Assembly (NCBI RefSeq): GCF_900099645.1
Contig: NZ_FMTL01000002.1
Span: forward strand, 374,334-438,333
Origin: Pseudomonas peli
GTDB lineage: Bacteria; Pseudomonadota; Gammaproteobacteria; Pseudomonadales; Pseudomonadaceae
Reading direction: 5' to 3'
Length of the DNA stretch: 64,000 nt
Part shown: one piece after another, positions 55,271-64,000 of the stretch
Layout: every line of letters begins with the position of its first letter
Position numbering within the stretch: the first letter of the stretch is position 1
Translations under genes and position numbers: made by a program
Notes under the pieces: generated by a model
Seen by the model: the letters and a program-made list of their open reading frames with translations, nothing else
Databases searched by the model: none
What the model was told of the DNA's origin: nothing

Positions 55271-55910
55271 TGTCAGTCTCCCGGAGCGTGAGCAGTTCAG
55301 CGCGGTGCTCATCGAAATACTGCAGCGCCTTGTGCACCGCTTTGACCACGGCGCGCGGGGTGATAGTGGCCCCAGCGAATTGATCGAACTGGCCGCCGTC
55401 CTTCTTCACCGCCCAGCCGGACTCATCCGGACTCTGTAATGAGGTGCCCACGAAACTGTTGATCCAGCTGCTCTTGGCCAACTCGATCTTGTCGCCCAGG
55501 CCCGGTGTTTCCTTGTGGCTGATCACCCGCACGCCGGCCAGGCGGCCATCGGCCAGGATGCCGATCAGCAGGCTGATGCTACCGCTGTAACCGTCCGGGG
55601 CCGTGGCCTGCAGGATCACCGCACTGGGTTCGCCATTGCGAGTGGCCAGATAGGCCGCAGTAGGGCCTTTGTTGCCCAGCAATGGGTCATTAACGTCGCG
55701 GATGTTGTCCAGCAGGTGGTTGTCATAGCTGCCGGCGGGCAGAATCTGCGCCAGCGCCTGGACCTTGGCTTCACGCTGGGCGGCCTCAATACGTTTGGCC
55801 GTACCCAGTTGCGTAATAGCGACGATGCCCACTGTCAGAATGGCGAAAGCCCCCAGTACCAAGGCGTTTTTCAGCATCGAGCGGCTAATTTCAGGCAGGG
55901 CCACTGTCAC
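55263..55910 (-). CDS. rsxG: Electron transport complex subunit RsxG/RnfG
   Basis: 215 aa with an N-terminal transmembrane anchor (about 14-33) and a periplasmic FMN-binding domain. The covalent flavin Thr lies in [18 protein letters not shown], in the G-A-T-I-T motif. Also visible is [17 protein letters not shown]. Overlaps rsxD by four bases. Confidence 0.95.
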   Translation of the reverse strand: MTVALPEISRSMLKNALVLGAFAILTVGIVAITQLGTAKRIEAAQREAKVQALAQILPAGSYDNHLLDNIRDVNDPLLGNKGPTAAYLATRNGEPSAVILQATAPDGYSGSISLLIGILADGRLAGVRVISHKETPGLGDKIELAKSSWINSFVGTSLQSPDESGWAVKKDGGQFDQFAGATITPRAVVKAVHKALQYFDEHRAELLTLRETDNG

Positions 55911-56944
55911 TCTCCCAACTTGAAGCCGCGTGTCGGCTTGCGATGGCCGTAGGTGCGCGGCCGCGTGTAATAGTCGATGGTCGGGGCTGCCAGGTTCATC
56001 AGCAGCACGGCGAAGGCGACGCCGTCCGGGTAACCGCCCCAGGCGCGGATCACATAGACCAACACGCCAACGCCTATGCCGAAGATCAGCCGGCCGAGGT
56101 TGCTGGTGGCGCCGCTGACCGGATCGGTGACGATAAAGAAGGCGCCGAGCATGGTTGCGCCGGTCAGCAGATGAAACAGCGGCGAGCCGTTAGAGTCCGA
56201 GCCTGAGCCGTTCCAGAACAGCAGGCTCATCACGGCCAGGCCCGCGAGCATGCCCACTGGCGCATGCCAGGTGAACAGGCGCTTGTGCAGCAGGTACAGG
56301 CCGCCGGCGAGGAAGGCCAGATTGACCGCCTCGGTGGCGGCGCCGCCGAGATAGCCGAACGCGGGGTGCTGCGCCCACAGCTCGTCAATGGTCAGGCTTT
56401 TATTGACCTTCAGTGCGTCCAGCGCAGTGGCCTGTGCCCAGCCGTCAGGCAGGTTGGCGATGCCGAGAATCTGTTGCAGCCCTTCAAGCAGGCCGACCGT
56501 ATGCGGCGCTGGCCAGCTGGTCATTTCCACCGGGAAAGAAATCAGCACCACCACATAACCGAGCATGGCCGGGTTGAAGGGGTTCTGCCCGAGACCGCCA
56601 TACAGCTGCTTGCCGAACACCACGGCAAACCCGGTCGCCACCAAGGTCAGCCACCAGGGCGAATAGGGCGGCAGCGCCAGGGCCAGCAGTACAGCGGTCA
56701 CCAGTACGCTGTAGTCCTTGAGGAAGAACAGCACCGGGCGTTTACGCAGGGCCAGGATAGCCGCTTCAAAACCCAGTGCGCAGGCGCTGGCCCACAGCAG
56801 GTTGATCAACGTGCCTGCGCCGAACAGCCAGGTCAGGGCGAGAATCCCCGGCACCGTAGCCAGCAGCACCTGCAGCATCACTTGCTGGGTGCGATTGCTG
56901 CCCTTGGCGTGGGGCGATGTGATGCGGGGCAGGGCCATTGGCAC
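55907..56944 (-). CDS. rsxD: Electron transport complex subunit RsxD/RnfD
   Basis: Polytopic membrane subunit (345 aa) with about ten helices. It carries covalent FMN; the candidate attachment segment is [22 protein letters not shown] (the Thr is in one of the GAT motifs). [22 protein letters not shown] is a family signature. It ends four bases into rsxG and starts 33 bases after rsxC. Confidence 0.95.
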   Translation of the reverse strand: MPMALPRITSPHAKGSNRTQQVMLQVLLATVPGILALTWLFGAGTLINLLWASACALGFEAAILALRKRPVLFFLKDYSVLVTAVLLALALPPYSPWWLTLVATGFAVVFGKQLYGGLGQNPFNPAMLGYVVVLISFPVEMTSWPAPHTVGLLEGLQQILGIANLPDGWAQATALDALKVNKSLTIDELWAQHPAFGYLGGAATEAVNLAFLAGGLYLLHKRLFTWHAPVGMLAGLAVMSLLFWNGSGSDSNGSPLFHLLTGATMLGAFFIVTDPVSGATSNLGRLIFGIGVGVLVYVIRAWGGYPDGVAFAVLLMNLAAPTIDYYTRPRTYGHRKPTRGFKLGE

Positions 56945-56977
56945 TCCGGTTGTTGAGTTGGCTACGCAGGGCTGTTA

Positions 56978-59668
56978 TCAGCTGCCTGCGTGTTCCTGTA
57001 ATTGGCGTTCGGCATCGGCCAGGCGTTGACGTGCAGCCGTCAGGGCGTCTGCTGGGCTGTTGGCGTCACGTTCAAGCTTGCGCAGATCCGCACGGGCAAA
57101 GGCTACTTCGGTCTTCAACGCACGAGTGGTTTCATCAATCGGTTTTTTGTCGGTGAGCACCAGCTCAGGTGCCGGCTTGCCGGATGCGTCCTCGGCCTGG
57201 TGCAGCGCCTGCTCGGCGGCTGCCAATGCCTCGCGCAGGCTGATAAGCGCGGCTTCATCGCTGCCGGCTTTTTCGGCCTTTTTCAATTCGGCGCGCTTCA
57301 TCGCCAGTTCGATCTTGGCTTTTTTCAGCGGATCGGAGGCTTCTGCATCGGGCGCTTTTGCGGTGGCGGTCGGTGCCTGGGCTTCCAGGCTGGCCAGCAG
57401 TTTTTCGGCGGCTTCCAGCTGGCTGCGCAGCTGCTGCAATTCGCTTTGCTGCTCGTCGTTGGGTGCTTCGAGCTTCTCCAGCTTGCGTACTTGCGCGCGT
57501 AGCATGGCAGCGTCGATTTTGGCCTTTTTCAATGCGCCGTCGTCGGCAGCAGGTTTGGCGATTGGTGCTGGCGCGTGAGCTTCCAGGCTGGCCAGCAGTT
57601 TTTCTGCGGCGTCCAGTTGGCTGCGCAGTTGCTGCAGTTCGCTTTGTTGCTCGTCGCTTGGCGATTCGAGTTTTTCCAGCTTGCGTACTTGCGCGCGTAG
57701 CATGGCAGCGTCGATCTTGGCCTTTTTCAATACGCCATCGTCGGCAGTCGGTTTGACGGTTGGTGCTGGCGCCTGGGCTTCCAGGCTGGCCAGCAGTTTT
57801 TCGGCGGCTTCCAGCTGGCTGCGCAGTTGTTGCAGTTCGCTTTGCTGCTCATCGCTGGGCGCTTCAAGCTTCTCCAGTTTGCGAACTTGGGCGCGGAGCA
57901 TGGCGGCGTCGATCTTGGCTTTTTTCACTGCACCATCGTCGGCAACTAGGGTGGCCGCCGCCATGGCAGGCGGGTTGGCGGCCATGGCCATGTCGAGCGC
58001 TTGCTGAGCGATGGCCGCTGCGCTGCGCAGCTCGTCGACCTGGGCCTGTAGCTCGGGGCTGGCGTGGGTTGCCAGCTGCTTTTCGGCTTTTTTCAGGGCG
58101 ACCTGGGCCATGCTGGCTTCGATCTTGAGTTTTTTCTGTTCATCACTCAGCCCGGCCGGTTTGGCCGCTGCTGTATCACTGCTAGCCATAGCGGGTGCGG
58201 CCTGGGCTTGCGCTGCCTTGGCTTGGGCCGCTTTGGCAGCACGGGCCTGACGTTCGGCTTCTTTCTGTTCTTCAGCGCGGCGCAGGCGTTCCTGGCGCAG
58301 CTCGAAGCGCTGCTTCGACTGCTCGGCCTTGAGTTGTTTCTGCTCCAGATCGCGAATCTCACCCTTGGCCGCGCGGTAGTACTGCACCAGAGGGATGCTC
58401 GACGGGCAGACATAGGCGCAGGCGCCGCATTCGATGCAGTCGAACAGGTTATGCGCCTTGAGCTGTTCATGCTCCTGGCCGATGGCGAAGAAGTGCAGCT
58501 GCTGCGGCAGCAGGCTGGCCGGGCAGGCTTCGGCGCATTCGCCGCAGCGGATGCACGGCATGGCCGGCGGCGGTGGTGGCAGCTCGGCGGTGGTCGAGGC
58601 CAGCAGGCAGTTGGTGGTCTTGATCACGGGTACGGCGAAGTCGTGCAGGGTAAAGCCCATCATCGGGCCGCCCATGATCAGGCGGTTCAGCTTGCTGCGG
58701 TCGAGGCCAGCAAACTCCAGCAATTCACCCGCCGGCGTGCCGAGCAATACCTCGACGTTCATCGGTCGGGCCAGGGCCTCACCGGTCAGGGTGGTAATGC
58801 GCGAGATCAGCGGTTTGCCGTGCATCACCGCGTCATGGATGGCTACGCAGGTGCCAACGTTCTGGCAGAGCATACCGATATCCGCCGGCAGGCCGCCGCT
58901 GGGCACTTCCACACCAGTGAGAATCTGGATCAGCTGTTTTTCGCCACCGGAGGGGTATTTGGTGGGGAATACCTTGAGCTGATAGCTGCGCTCGTTCAGC
59001 GCGCTGCGCACGGCGGCGATGGCTTCGGGCTTGTTGTCTTCGATGCCGATCAGCACCTGATCCGGCTGGATCAGCTGCACCAGAATATCGATGCCGCTGA
59101 TCAGCTCACTAGCATGCTCGCGCATCAGCAGATCATCGGCGCTGATATAGGGCTCGCACTCGGTGCCGTTGATGATCAGCGTGTGGATCTTCTGCGTCGG
59201 CCGCGCGTTGAGTTTCACTGCGGTGGGGAAGCCCGCACCGCCCAGACCGCTGATCCCTGCCTGGCGAATCAGCTCAACCAGAGCGCTGCTTTCCAGGTGA
59301 CGATAGTCAGGCTGTGGTGTCAGTGCGATCCACTCATCCAGCCCATCGCTTTCGATGATGATGGCTGGGGCGAGCATGCCCGAGACATGCGGGTAAGGCT
59401 GCGGGCCGATAAAACTCACGGTGCCAGAGGTCGGCGCATGCACGGGCACGCTGACAAAACCATTGGCAGCGGCGATCAGCTGGCCTTTCAGCACGCGCTC
59501 ACCCACGGCGACCACAGGTTCTGCGGGCGCGCCGATATGCTGGTTGAGTGGCAGTGTCAGGCGCTTGGGCAGCGGCGCTGGCTGGATCGGCGTGCGGTTG
59601 GACAGCTCCTTGCGCTCGGCCGGATGAATGCCGCCGGGGATATCCCAGATACGTTCCTGCGCACTCAT
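56978..59668 (-). CDS. rsxC: Electron transport complex subunit RsxC/RnfC with expanded repeat tail
   Basis: Peripheral NADH-oxidising subunit (896 aa, longer than the roughly 740-775 aa I recall for E. coli and P. aeruginosa). The N-terminal FMN/NADH-binding region has [16 protein letters not shown] (about 130-145). The SLBB-like domain follows. Two 4Fe-4S motifs are [12 protein letters not shown] (about 372) and [12 protein letters not shown] (about 411). From about residue 435 the protein is Ala/Lys/Glu/Gln-rich, and residues about 584-781 are three tandem 66-residue repeats predicted to be coiled-coil. The tail length varies widely among homologues. Confidence 0.95.
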   Translation of the reverse strand: MSAQERIWDIPGGIHPAERKELSNRTPIQPAPLPKRLTLPLNQHIGAPAEPVVAVGERVLKGQLIAAANGFVSVPVHAPTSGTVSFIGPQPYPHVSGMLAPAIIIESDGLDEWIALTPQPDYRHLESSALVELIRQAGISGLGGAGFPTAVKLNARPTQKIHTLIINGTECEPYISADDLLMREHASELISGIDILVQLIQPDQVLIGIEDNKPEAIAAVRSALNERSYQLKVFPTKYPSGGEKQLIQILTGVEVPSGGLPADIGMLCQNVGTCVAIHDAVMHGKPLISRITTLTGEALARPMNVEVLLGTPAGELLEFAGLDRSKLNRLIMGGPMMGFTLHDFAVPVIKTTNCLLASTTAELPPPPPAMPCIRCGECAEACPASLLPQQLHFFAIGQEHEQLKAHNLFDCIECGACAYVCPSSIPLVQYYRAAKGEIRDLEQKQLKAEQSKQRFELRQERLRRAEEQKEAERQARAAKAAQAKAAQAQAAPAMASSDTAAAKPAGLSDEQKKLKIEASMAQVALKKAEKQLATHASPELQAQVDELRSAAAIAQQALDMAMAANPPAMAAATLVADDGAVKKAKIDAAMLRAQVRKLEKLEAPSDEQQSELQQLRSQLEAAEKLLASLEAQAPAPTVKPTADDGVLKKAKIDAAMLRAQVRKLEKLESPSDEQQSELQQLRSQLDAAEKLLASLEAHAPAPIAKPAADDGALKKAKIDAAMLRAQVRKLEKLEAPNDEQQSELQQLRSQLEAAEKLLASLEAQAPTATAKAPDAEASDPLKKAKIELAMKRAELKKAEKAGSDEAALISLREALAAAEQALHQAEDASGKPAPELVLTDKKPIDETTRALKTEVAFARADLRKLERDANSPADALTAARQRLADAERQLQEHAGS
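57326..57919 (-). repeat. Three 198-bp tandem repeats within rsxC
   Basis: The GCTTCCAGGC landmark recurs at 57381, 57579 and 57777, exactly 198 bases apart (66 codons). The unit starts [19 protein letters not shown] and ends before the next AKID. Two copies are near-identical; the unit nearest the C-terminus diverges at its end. Confidence 0.95.
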
Positions 59669-60240
59669 GCCGCTTGCTCCCGGTCACTGGCAATCAATTG
59701 GCCGGGGGCCAAGGGTTTTTCCCATTTCCAGCTTTGCACGGTGCTGCCCACTTCGATCATGTCGATGCAGTCCACCGGACAGGGTTCGACGCACAGGTCG
59801 CAGCCGGTGCACTCGCTGACGATCACCGTGTGCATTTGCTTGGCCGCGCCGACGATGGCGTCCACCGGGCAGGCCTGGATGCACTTGGTGCAGCCGATGC
59901 ATTCTGCTTCGCGGATATAGGCGACCATTTGCGGCTTTTCGCCTTCTACGGCGTCCAGCGGCTCGGCTTCAACGTCGAGCAGATCCGCCAACGCCTGAAT
60001 GGTTGCTTCGCCGCCGGGCGGGCATTTGTTGATCTTGTCGCCGCCAGCAATTGCCTCGGCGTAGGGTTTGCAGCCGGGGTAGCCGCATTGGCCGCACTGG
60101 GTTTGCGGCAACAGGGCGTTGATCTGCTCGGCAATCGGATTGCCTTCGACCTTGAAGCGCACGGCGGCGAAACCGAGGATGGCGCCGGCCACCAGGCACA
60201 GGGCGAGCAGGGCAAGAACGGCGATCAGCACCAGGCTCAT
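59665..60240 (-). CDS. rsxB: Electron transport complex subunit RsxB/RnfB
   Basis: 191 aa. An N-terminal hydrophobic helix (about 5-25) anchors the protein. Next comes the four-Cys 4Fe-4S domain [16 protein letters not shown]. Two ferredoxin motifs follow, [12 protein letters not shown] and [12 protein letters not shown]. It passes electrons between RsxC and the membrane subunits. Overlaps rsxA and rsxC by four bases. Confidence 0.97.
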   Translation of the reverse strand: MSLVLIAVLALLALCLVAGAILGFAAVRFKVEGNPIAEQINALLPQTQCGQCGYPGCKPYAEAIAGGDKINKCPPGGEATIQALADLLDVEAEPLDAVEGEKPQMVAYIREAECIGCTKCIQACPVDAIVGAAKQMHTVIVSECTGCDLCVEPCPVDCIDMIEVGSTVQSWKWEKPLAPGQLIASDREQAA

Positions 60241-60821
60241 AGCTTGATCAGCCCGGTAAAGCCCATAAAGGCCAGGGACATCAGCCCGGCGGTGATCATT
60301 CCGATGGCCGCGCCCTGGAAGGACTTCGGCACGTCGGCAATCGCGATGCGCTCACGCATGGCCGCGAACAGCACCAGCACCAGGGAGAAGCCGAGGCCGG
60401 CGGCAAAGCCGTTGGCGGTAGCGGTGATAAAGGTGAATTCGGCCTTGTTGGCGTTGAGCAGGGCCACGCCGAGGACGATGCAGTTGGTGGTGATCAGCGG
60501 CAGGAAAATGCCGAGCACGCGGTACAACAGCGGGCTGGTCTTGTTCACCACCATTTCGGTGAACTGCACCACCACGGCAATCACCAGAATAAAGCTGATG
60601 GTGCGCAGGTATTCGATATCCAGCGGCTTGAGCACGTACTGCTGCACCAGGTAGCTGCACATGGCGGCCAGGGTCAGCACGAAGGTGGTGGCCAGCGACA
60701 GGCCGATAGCCGTCTCGATCTTCTTCGAGACGCCCATAAAGGGACACAGGCCAAGGAACTGGACCAACACGAAGTTGTTGACCAGGATGGCGCTGACCAT
60801 GATCAAGGCGAGTTCGGTCAT
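60237..60821 (-). CDS. rsxA: Electron transport complex subunit RsxA/RnfA
   Basis: 194-aa six-helix membrane subunit, first gene of the rsx operon. Conserved [18 protein letters not shown] carries the Cys of the RsxA/RsxE Fe-S site, and [13 protein letters not shown] is the second half. In E. coli the complex keeps SoxR reduced. In Pseudomonas it is presumed to do so or to reduce other acceptors. Confidence 0.97.
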   Translation of the reverse strand: MTELALIMVSAILVNNFVLVQFLGLCPFMGVSKKIETAIGLSLATTFVLTLAAMCSYLVQQYVLKPLDIEYLRTISFILVIAVVVQFTEMVVNKTSPLLYRVLGIFLPLITTNCIVLGVALLNANKAEFTFITATANGFAAGLGFSLVLVLFAAMRERIAIADVPKSFQGAAIGMITAGLMSLAFMGFTGLIKL

Positions 60822-60976
60822 TGCAGGTTCCGTGAATGGACGGGCAAAGGCCGCAGGAAAGGGGTGGCTATTATCGGTAAGCCGATCCAGCCATACAAGC
60901 CGGATCAGCCTTCCTGAGGTGCTGCCATAAGGCTAGCGCAGCCTGATCAGAGTGGCTGCGCTATTGGGTCGCAGGT

Positions 60977-63019
60977 TTATTTGACCCGCTGGCCCGGCTT
61001 GGCACCGCTGTCCGGGCTGAGCAGGTAGATTTCCTCGCCGCCAGGGCCGGCCGCCAGGACCATGCCTTCGCTGATGCCGAACTTCATCTTGCGCGCCGCC
61101 AGGTTGGCCACATACAGAGTCAGGCGGCCTTCCAGCTTGCTCGGGTCCGGGTAGGCGCTCTTGATGCCGCTGAACACGTTGCGCTTGGCATCGCCAATAT
61201 CCAAGGTCAGGCGCAGCAGCTTGTCGGCACCTTCAACAAACGCGCACTTCTCGATAAGGGCGATACGCAGGTCGACCGCGGCAAAGGCGTCGAAGGCGAT
61301 TTCGGCGGCCAATGGGTCTTTGGTCAGCTCGCCGTTGCCTGGTGTAGCAGGTGTGGCTTCGCTGGCGGCCAGGTCTTCTTTGGAAGCTTCGATCATGGCG
61401 TCGATTTTCGCAGGCTCGATACGGGTCAGCAGAGCGGTAAACGGGTTTAGCTGGTGGTTGGCCAGCAGCGTCTGGTGGTCGTCCCAGCTCAAAGGCGCGA
61501 CATTGAGGAAGGCCTCGGCATCGCTGGCCAGCTTGGGCAGCACCGGTTTCAAGAAGATCACCAGCTGGCGGAACAGGTTTACGCCCAGAGCGCAGATGGC
61601 CTGCACTTCGTCCTGCTTGCCGTCCTGTTTGGCCAGGGACCAGGGCGCCTTGTCGGCGATCCAGGCGTTGGCGCGGTCGGCCAGGGCCATGATTTCGCGC
61701 ATGGCGCGGGCGAAATCGCGGGCCTCGTAGGCTTCGGCGATGCTCGGTGCGGCAGCCTGGAAGGCCTCGGTCAGCTCAGGTGCGGCATTGCCGGCTACCA
61801 GCAGGCCGTTGTTGCTCTTGTGGATAAAGCCGGCGCAGCGGCTGGCGATATTTACCACTTTGCCAACCAGGTCCGAGTTGACCTTCTGTACGAAGTCTTC
61901 CAGGTTCAGGTCGAGGTCATCCACGCCACGGCCCAGTTTGGCCGCGTAGTAGTAGCGCAGGTATTCCGGGTTCAGATGATCCAGGTAGGTGCGGGCCTTG
62001 ATAAAGGTGCCGCGTGACTTGGACATCTTCTGCCCGTTGACCGTCAGGTAGCCGTGCACGGCTACTGCAGTAGGCTTGCGCAGGCCGGCGCCTTCTAGCA
62101 TGGCCGGCCAGAACAGGGCGTGGAAGTTGACGATGTCCTTGCCGATAAAGTGGTACAGCTCGGCGGTCGAGTCCTTGTTCCAGAACGCGTCGAAGTCCAG
62201 CTCCGGGCGCTTGGCGCAGAGGTTCTTGAAGCTGGCCATATAGCCGATCGGCGCGTCCAGCCAAACGTAGAAGTACTTGCCCGGCTCGTCGGGGATTTCG
62301 AAGCCGAAGTAGGGCGCATCGCGGCTGATGTCCCATTCCTGCAGGCCGGAATCCAGCCATTCGGCGATCTTGTTGGCTACTGCGTCCTGTAGCGCGCCGC
62401 CACGGGTCCAGCTTTTCAGCATGGCCTCAAAGTCCGGCAGCTTGAAGAAGAAGTGCTTGGAGTCGCGCAGCTCAGGTACGGCGCCGGAGATGGCCGAGCG
62501 CGGGTTTTTCAGCTCGGTCGGCTCGTAGGTGGCGCCGCATTTTTCGCAGTTGTCGCCGTACTGATCTTCCGCCGCGCACTTGGGGCAGGTGCCTTTGATA
62601 AAGCGGTCGGCGAGGAACATGCCCTTCTCAGGGTCGAAGTACTGGGTCACCGAGCGGGTGGCGATATGCCCGGCGTCGCGCAGCTTCAGGTAGATGGCCG
62701 CAGACAGCTCGCGGTTTTCATCCGAGTGCGTCGAATGGTAGTTGTCGAAGTTGACCCCGAAGTCGGCAAAGTCGGCGGTGTGTTCGGCCTGCACATTGGC
62801 AATCAACTGTTCCGGGGTGATGCCTTCCTTCTCGGCGCGCAGCATGATCGCCGAGCCATGCGCATCATCGGCGCAGACGTAGATGGCCTGGTTGCCGCGC
62901 AGCTTCTGGAAACGCACCCACATGTCGGTCTGGATGTACTCGAGCATATGGCCAAGGTGAATCGAACCGTTGGCGTAGGGCAGGGCGCTGGTAACGAGAA
63001 TCTTGCGGACTTGGCTCAT
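60977..63019 (-). CDS. metG: Methionyl-tRNA synthetase
   Basis: Class I aminoacyl-tRNA synthetase of 680 aa. The HIGH motif appears as HLGH (21-24) and the KMSKS motif is intact at 331-335. The zinc knuckle lies in [21 protein letters not shown] (about 144-164). The C-terminal domain (about 575-680) is the tRNA-binding OB-fold ([28 protein letters not shown]) typical of the long form. It diverges from mrp across 156 bases. Confidence 0.98.
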   Translation of the reverse strand: MSQVRKILVTSALPYANGSIHLGHMLEYIQTDMWVRFQKLRGNQAIYVCADDAHGSAIMLRAEKEGITPEQLIANVQAEHTADFADFGVNFDNYHSTHSDENRELSAAIYLKLRDAGHIATRSVTQYFDPEKGMFLADRFIKGTCPKCAAEDQYGDNCEKCGATYEPTELKNPRSAISGAVPELRDSKHFFFKLPDFEAMLKSWTRGGALQDAVANKIAEWLDSGLQEWDISRDAPYFGFEIPDEPGKYFYVWLDAPIGYMASFKNLCAKRPELDFDAFWNKDSTAELYHFIGKDIVNFHALFWPAMLEGAGLRKPTAVAVHGYLTVNGQKMSKSRGTFIKARTYLDHLNPEYLRYYYAAKLGRGVDDLDLNLEDFVQKVNSDLVGKVVNIASRCAGFIHKSNNGLLVAGNAAPELTEAFQAAAPSIAEAYEARDFARAMREIMALADRANAWIADKAPWSLAKQDGKQDEVQAICALGVNLFRQLVIFLKPVLPKLASDAEAFLNVAPLSWDDHQTLLANHQLNPFTALLTRIEPAKIDAMIEASKEDLAASEATPATPGNGELTKDPLAAEIAFDAFAAVDLRIALIEKCAFVEGADKLLRLTLDIGDAKRNVFSGIKSAYPDPSKLEGRLTLYVANLAARKMKFGISEGMVLAAGPGGEEIYLLSPDSGAKPGQRVK

Positions 63020-63175
63020 GGGATCGGCTGCACTGGTAACTCAGGGAAGCCGGCAACTATATAGGGGCAGCGGATATTTTTCACCCTTGCGCAGGCAATG
63101 CCTGCCGGTGCGCGCCTATGGAGTTAGCCTGGGGTAAGATGCCTGCCTGCTTTACTCAGCCTTTCGGAGCCTTCC

Positions 63176-64000
63176 ATGAGTGTCGTTACCCGCGCAGCGG
63201 TCGAAGCCGCCTTGTCCCAATACACCGACCCGCACTTGAATCAGGACCCGGTTAGCGCCGGTTGCCTACGTGAGGTGGATATTCAGGGCGGGCAGGTCAA
63301 GGTGCGCCTGCAGTTGGGCTACGCGGCGGGGCTGTTCAAGAGCGGCTGGGCGCAGATGCTGCAGATGGCCCTGGAAAACCTCGACGGTGTCGAGCGTGCA
63401 CAGGTACAGGTTGATTGCGTGATCGAAGCGCATAAGGCGCAGGATCAGGTGCCGGCGCTGGCCAATGTGAAGAATGTGATTGCCGTGGCCTCCGGCAAAG
63501 GCGGTGTGGGCAAGTCCACCACGGCAGCCAATCTGGCGTTGGCGCTGGCCCGTGAAGGTGCCAAGGTCGGCATTCTCGATGCGGATATCTACGGGCCGAG
63601 CCAGGGCATCATGTTCGGTATCCCGGAAGGCACGCGGCCGCAGGTGAAAGACCAGAAGTGGTTTGTGCCGCTCAAGGCGCATGGCGTGGAAGTGATGTCC
63701 ATGGCCTTTCTCACCGATGAAAATACGCCGGTGGTATGGCGCGGGCCTATGGTGTCTGGCGCGCTGCTGCAGTTGATCACCCAGACCGCCTGGGATGACC
63801 TGGATTATCTGGTGGTCGATATGCCGCCGGGTACCGGTGACATCCAGCTGACCCTGGCGCAGAAGGTGCCGGTGGCTGGCGCGGTGATCGTCACCACGCC
63901 CCAGGATCTGGCCCTGCTGGATGCCAAAAAGGGCGTGGAAATGTTCCGCAAGGTGAATATCCCGGTGCTCGGCGTGGTGGAAAACATGGCTGTGCATATC
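63176..64000 (+). CDS. mrp: Mrp/ApbC iron-sulfur cluster carrier ATPase (3' end outside window)
   Basis: The frame from ATG 63176, preceded by CGGAG at 7 bases, stays open to the last base (275 codons). The N-terminal DUF59-like domain (about 1-85) leads to a P-loop ATPase with deviant Walker A SGKGGVGKST (about 107-116), then LDADIYGPSQG, WRGPMVSGAL, and VVDMPPGTGD. This family carries Fe-S clusters to target proteins. The C-terminal CxxC, expected beyond the edge, is not visible. It sits next to metG as in other pseudomonads. Confidence 0.95.
   Translation, partial: MSVVTRAAVEAALSQYTDPHLNQDPVSAGCLREVDIQGGQVKVRLQLGYAAGLFKSGWAQMLQMALENLDGVERAQVQVDCVIEAHKAQDQVPALANVKNVIAVASGKGGVGKSTTAANLALALAREGAKVGILDADIYGPSQGIMFGIPEGTRPQVKDQKWFVPLKAHGVEVMSMAFLTDENTPVVWRGPMVSGALLQLITQTAWDDLDYLVVDMPPGTGDIQLTLAQKVPVAGAVIVTTPQDLALLDAKKGVEMFRKVNIPVLGVVENMAVHI

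Noticed and set aside
57326..57919. Regular direct repeats that could suggest a CRISPR array
   Set aside because: The 198-bp unit is in frame within rsxC, has no unique spacers, and no cas gene is nearby.

Overview
The window is a stretch of a Pseudomonas chromosome outside the P. aeruginosa species. The evidence is high-GC coding sequence, an xcp-type type II secretion locus in the Pseudomonas arrangement (divergent gspC-gspD and gspE to gspM), a GdhB-type 1613-residue NAD-glutamate dehydrogenase, and gene blocks whose order matches, from memory, two separate P. aeruginosa PAO1 segments (xcpZ to gdhB, and rnt to mrp). No insertion sequence, prophage, CRISPR array or integrase was seen. Most of the window is core genome.

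Layout. 1-2448 is the 3' part of an alpha-dioxygenase-like haem peroxidase. 2534-12765 is the type II secretion machinery: secretin and GspC leftward, and the ATPase, platform protein, five pseudopilins and GspL/GspM rightward, largely with overlapping stop and start codons. 12891-13253 is a tRNA cluster (Val-UAC and two Asp-GUC in a tandem duplication) with a clear promoter and terminator. 13516-19990 holds a 28-codon ORF, an AraC-type regulator divergent from a FadH-type dienoyl-CoA reductase, a small NTF2-like protein, a coiled-coil Cys-containing protein and a PLP enzyme. 20044-28874 holds a cNMP/rhodanese fusion, a DUF1853 protein, a translationally coupled nadK/phosphoesterase/rhomboid set, a DUF1315/DUF2797 pair and pepN.

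28875-36642 is the most interesting part. A 636-bp intergenic region with two hairpins and an excellent sigma-54 promoter leads into a DUF1302 outer-membrane protein and a DUF1329 (LolA-like) periplasmic protein. After a terminator come a YCF48/BNR-repeat exported protein and an RND/MMPL inner-membrane transporter. Together they look like an envelope-spanning route for a lipid or other hydrophobic cargo: an inner-membrane pump, a soluble carrier and an outer-membrane barrel. The cargo cannot be read from the sequence.

36944-43771 (leftward) is a complete MoxR-Bat operon: MoxR ATPase, DUF58, DUF4381, two VWA proteins (one fused to a TPR) and BatD. 43945-48786 is gdhB. 48888-53820 carries rnt-pyrC, motY, argG, gloA and a 59-codon PA3496-like gene. 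53928-60821 is nth followed by the whole rsx/rnf electron-transport operon (transcribed rsxA, B, C, D, G, E, nth). RsxC has a tail enlarged by a perfect-period 66-residue repeat. 60977-63019 is metG, divergent from an mrp/apbC gene that runs off the right edge.
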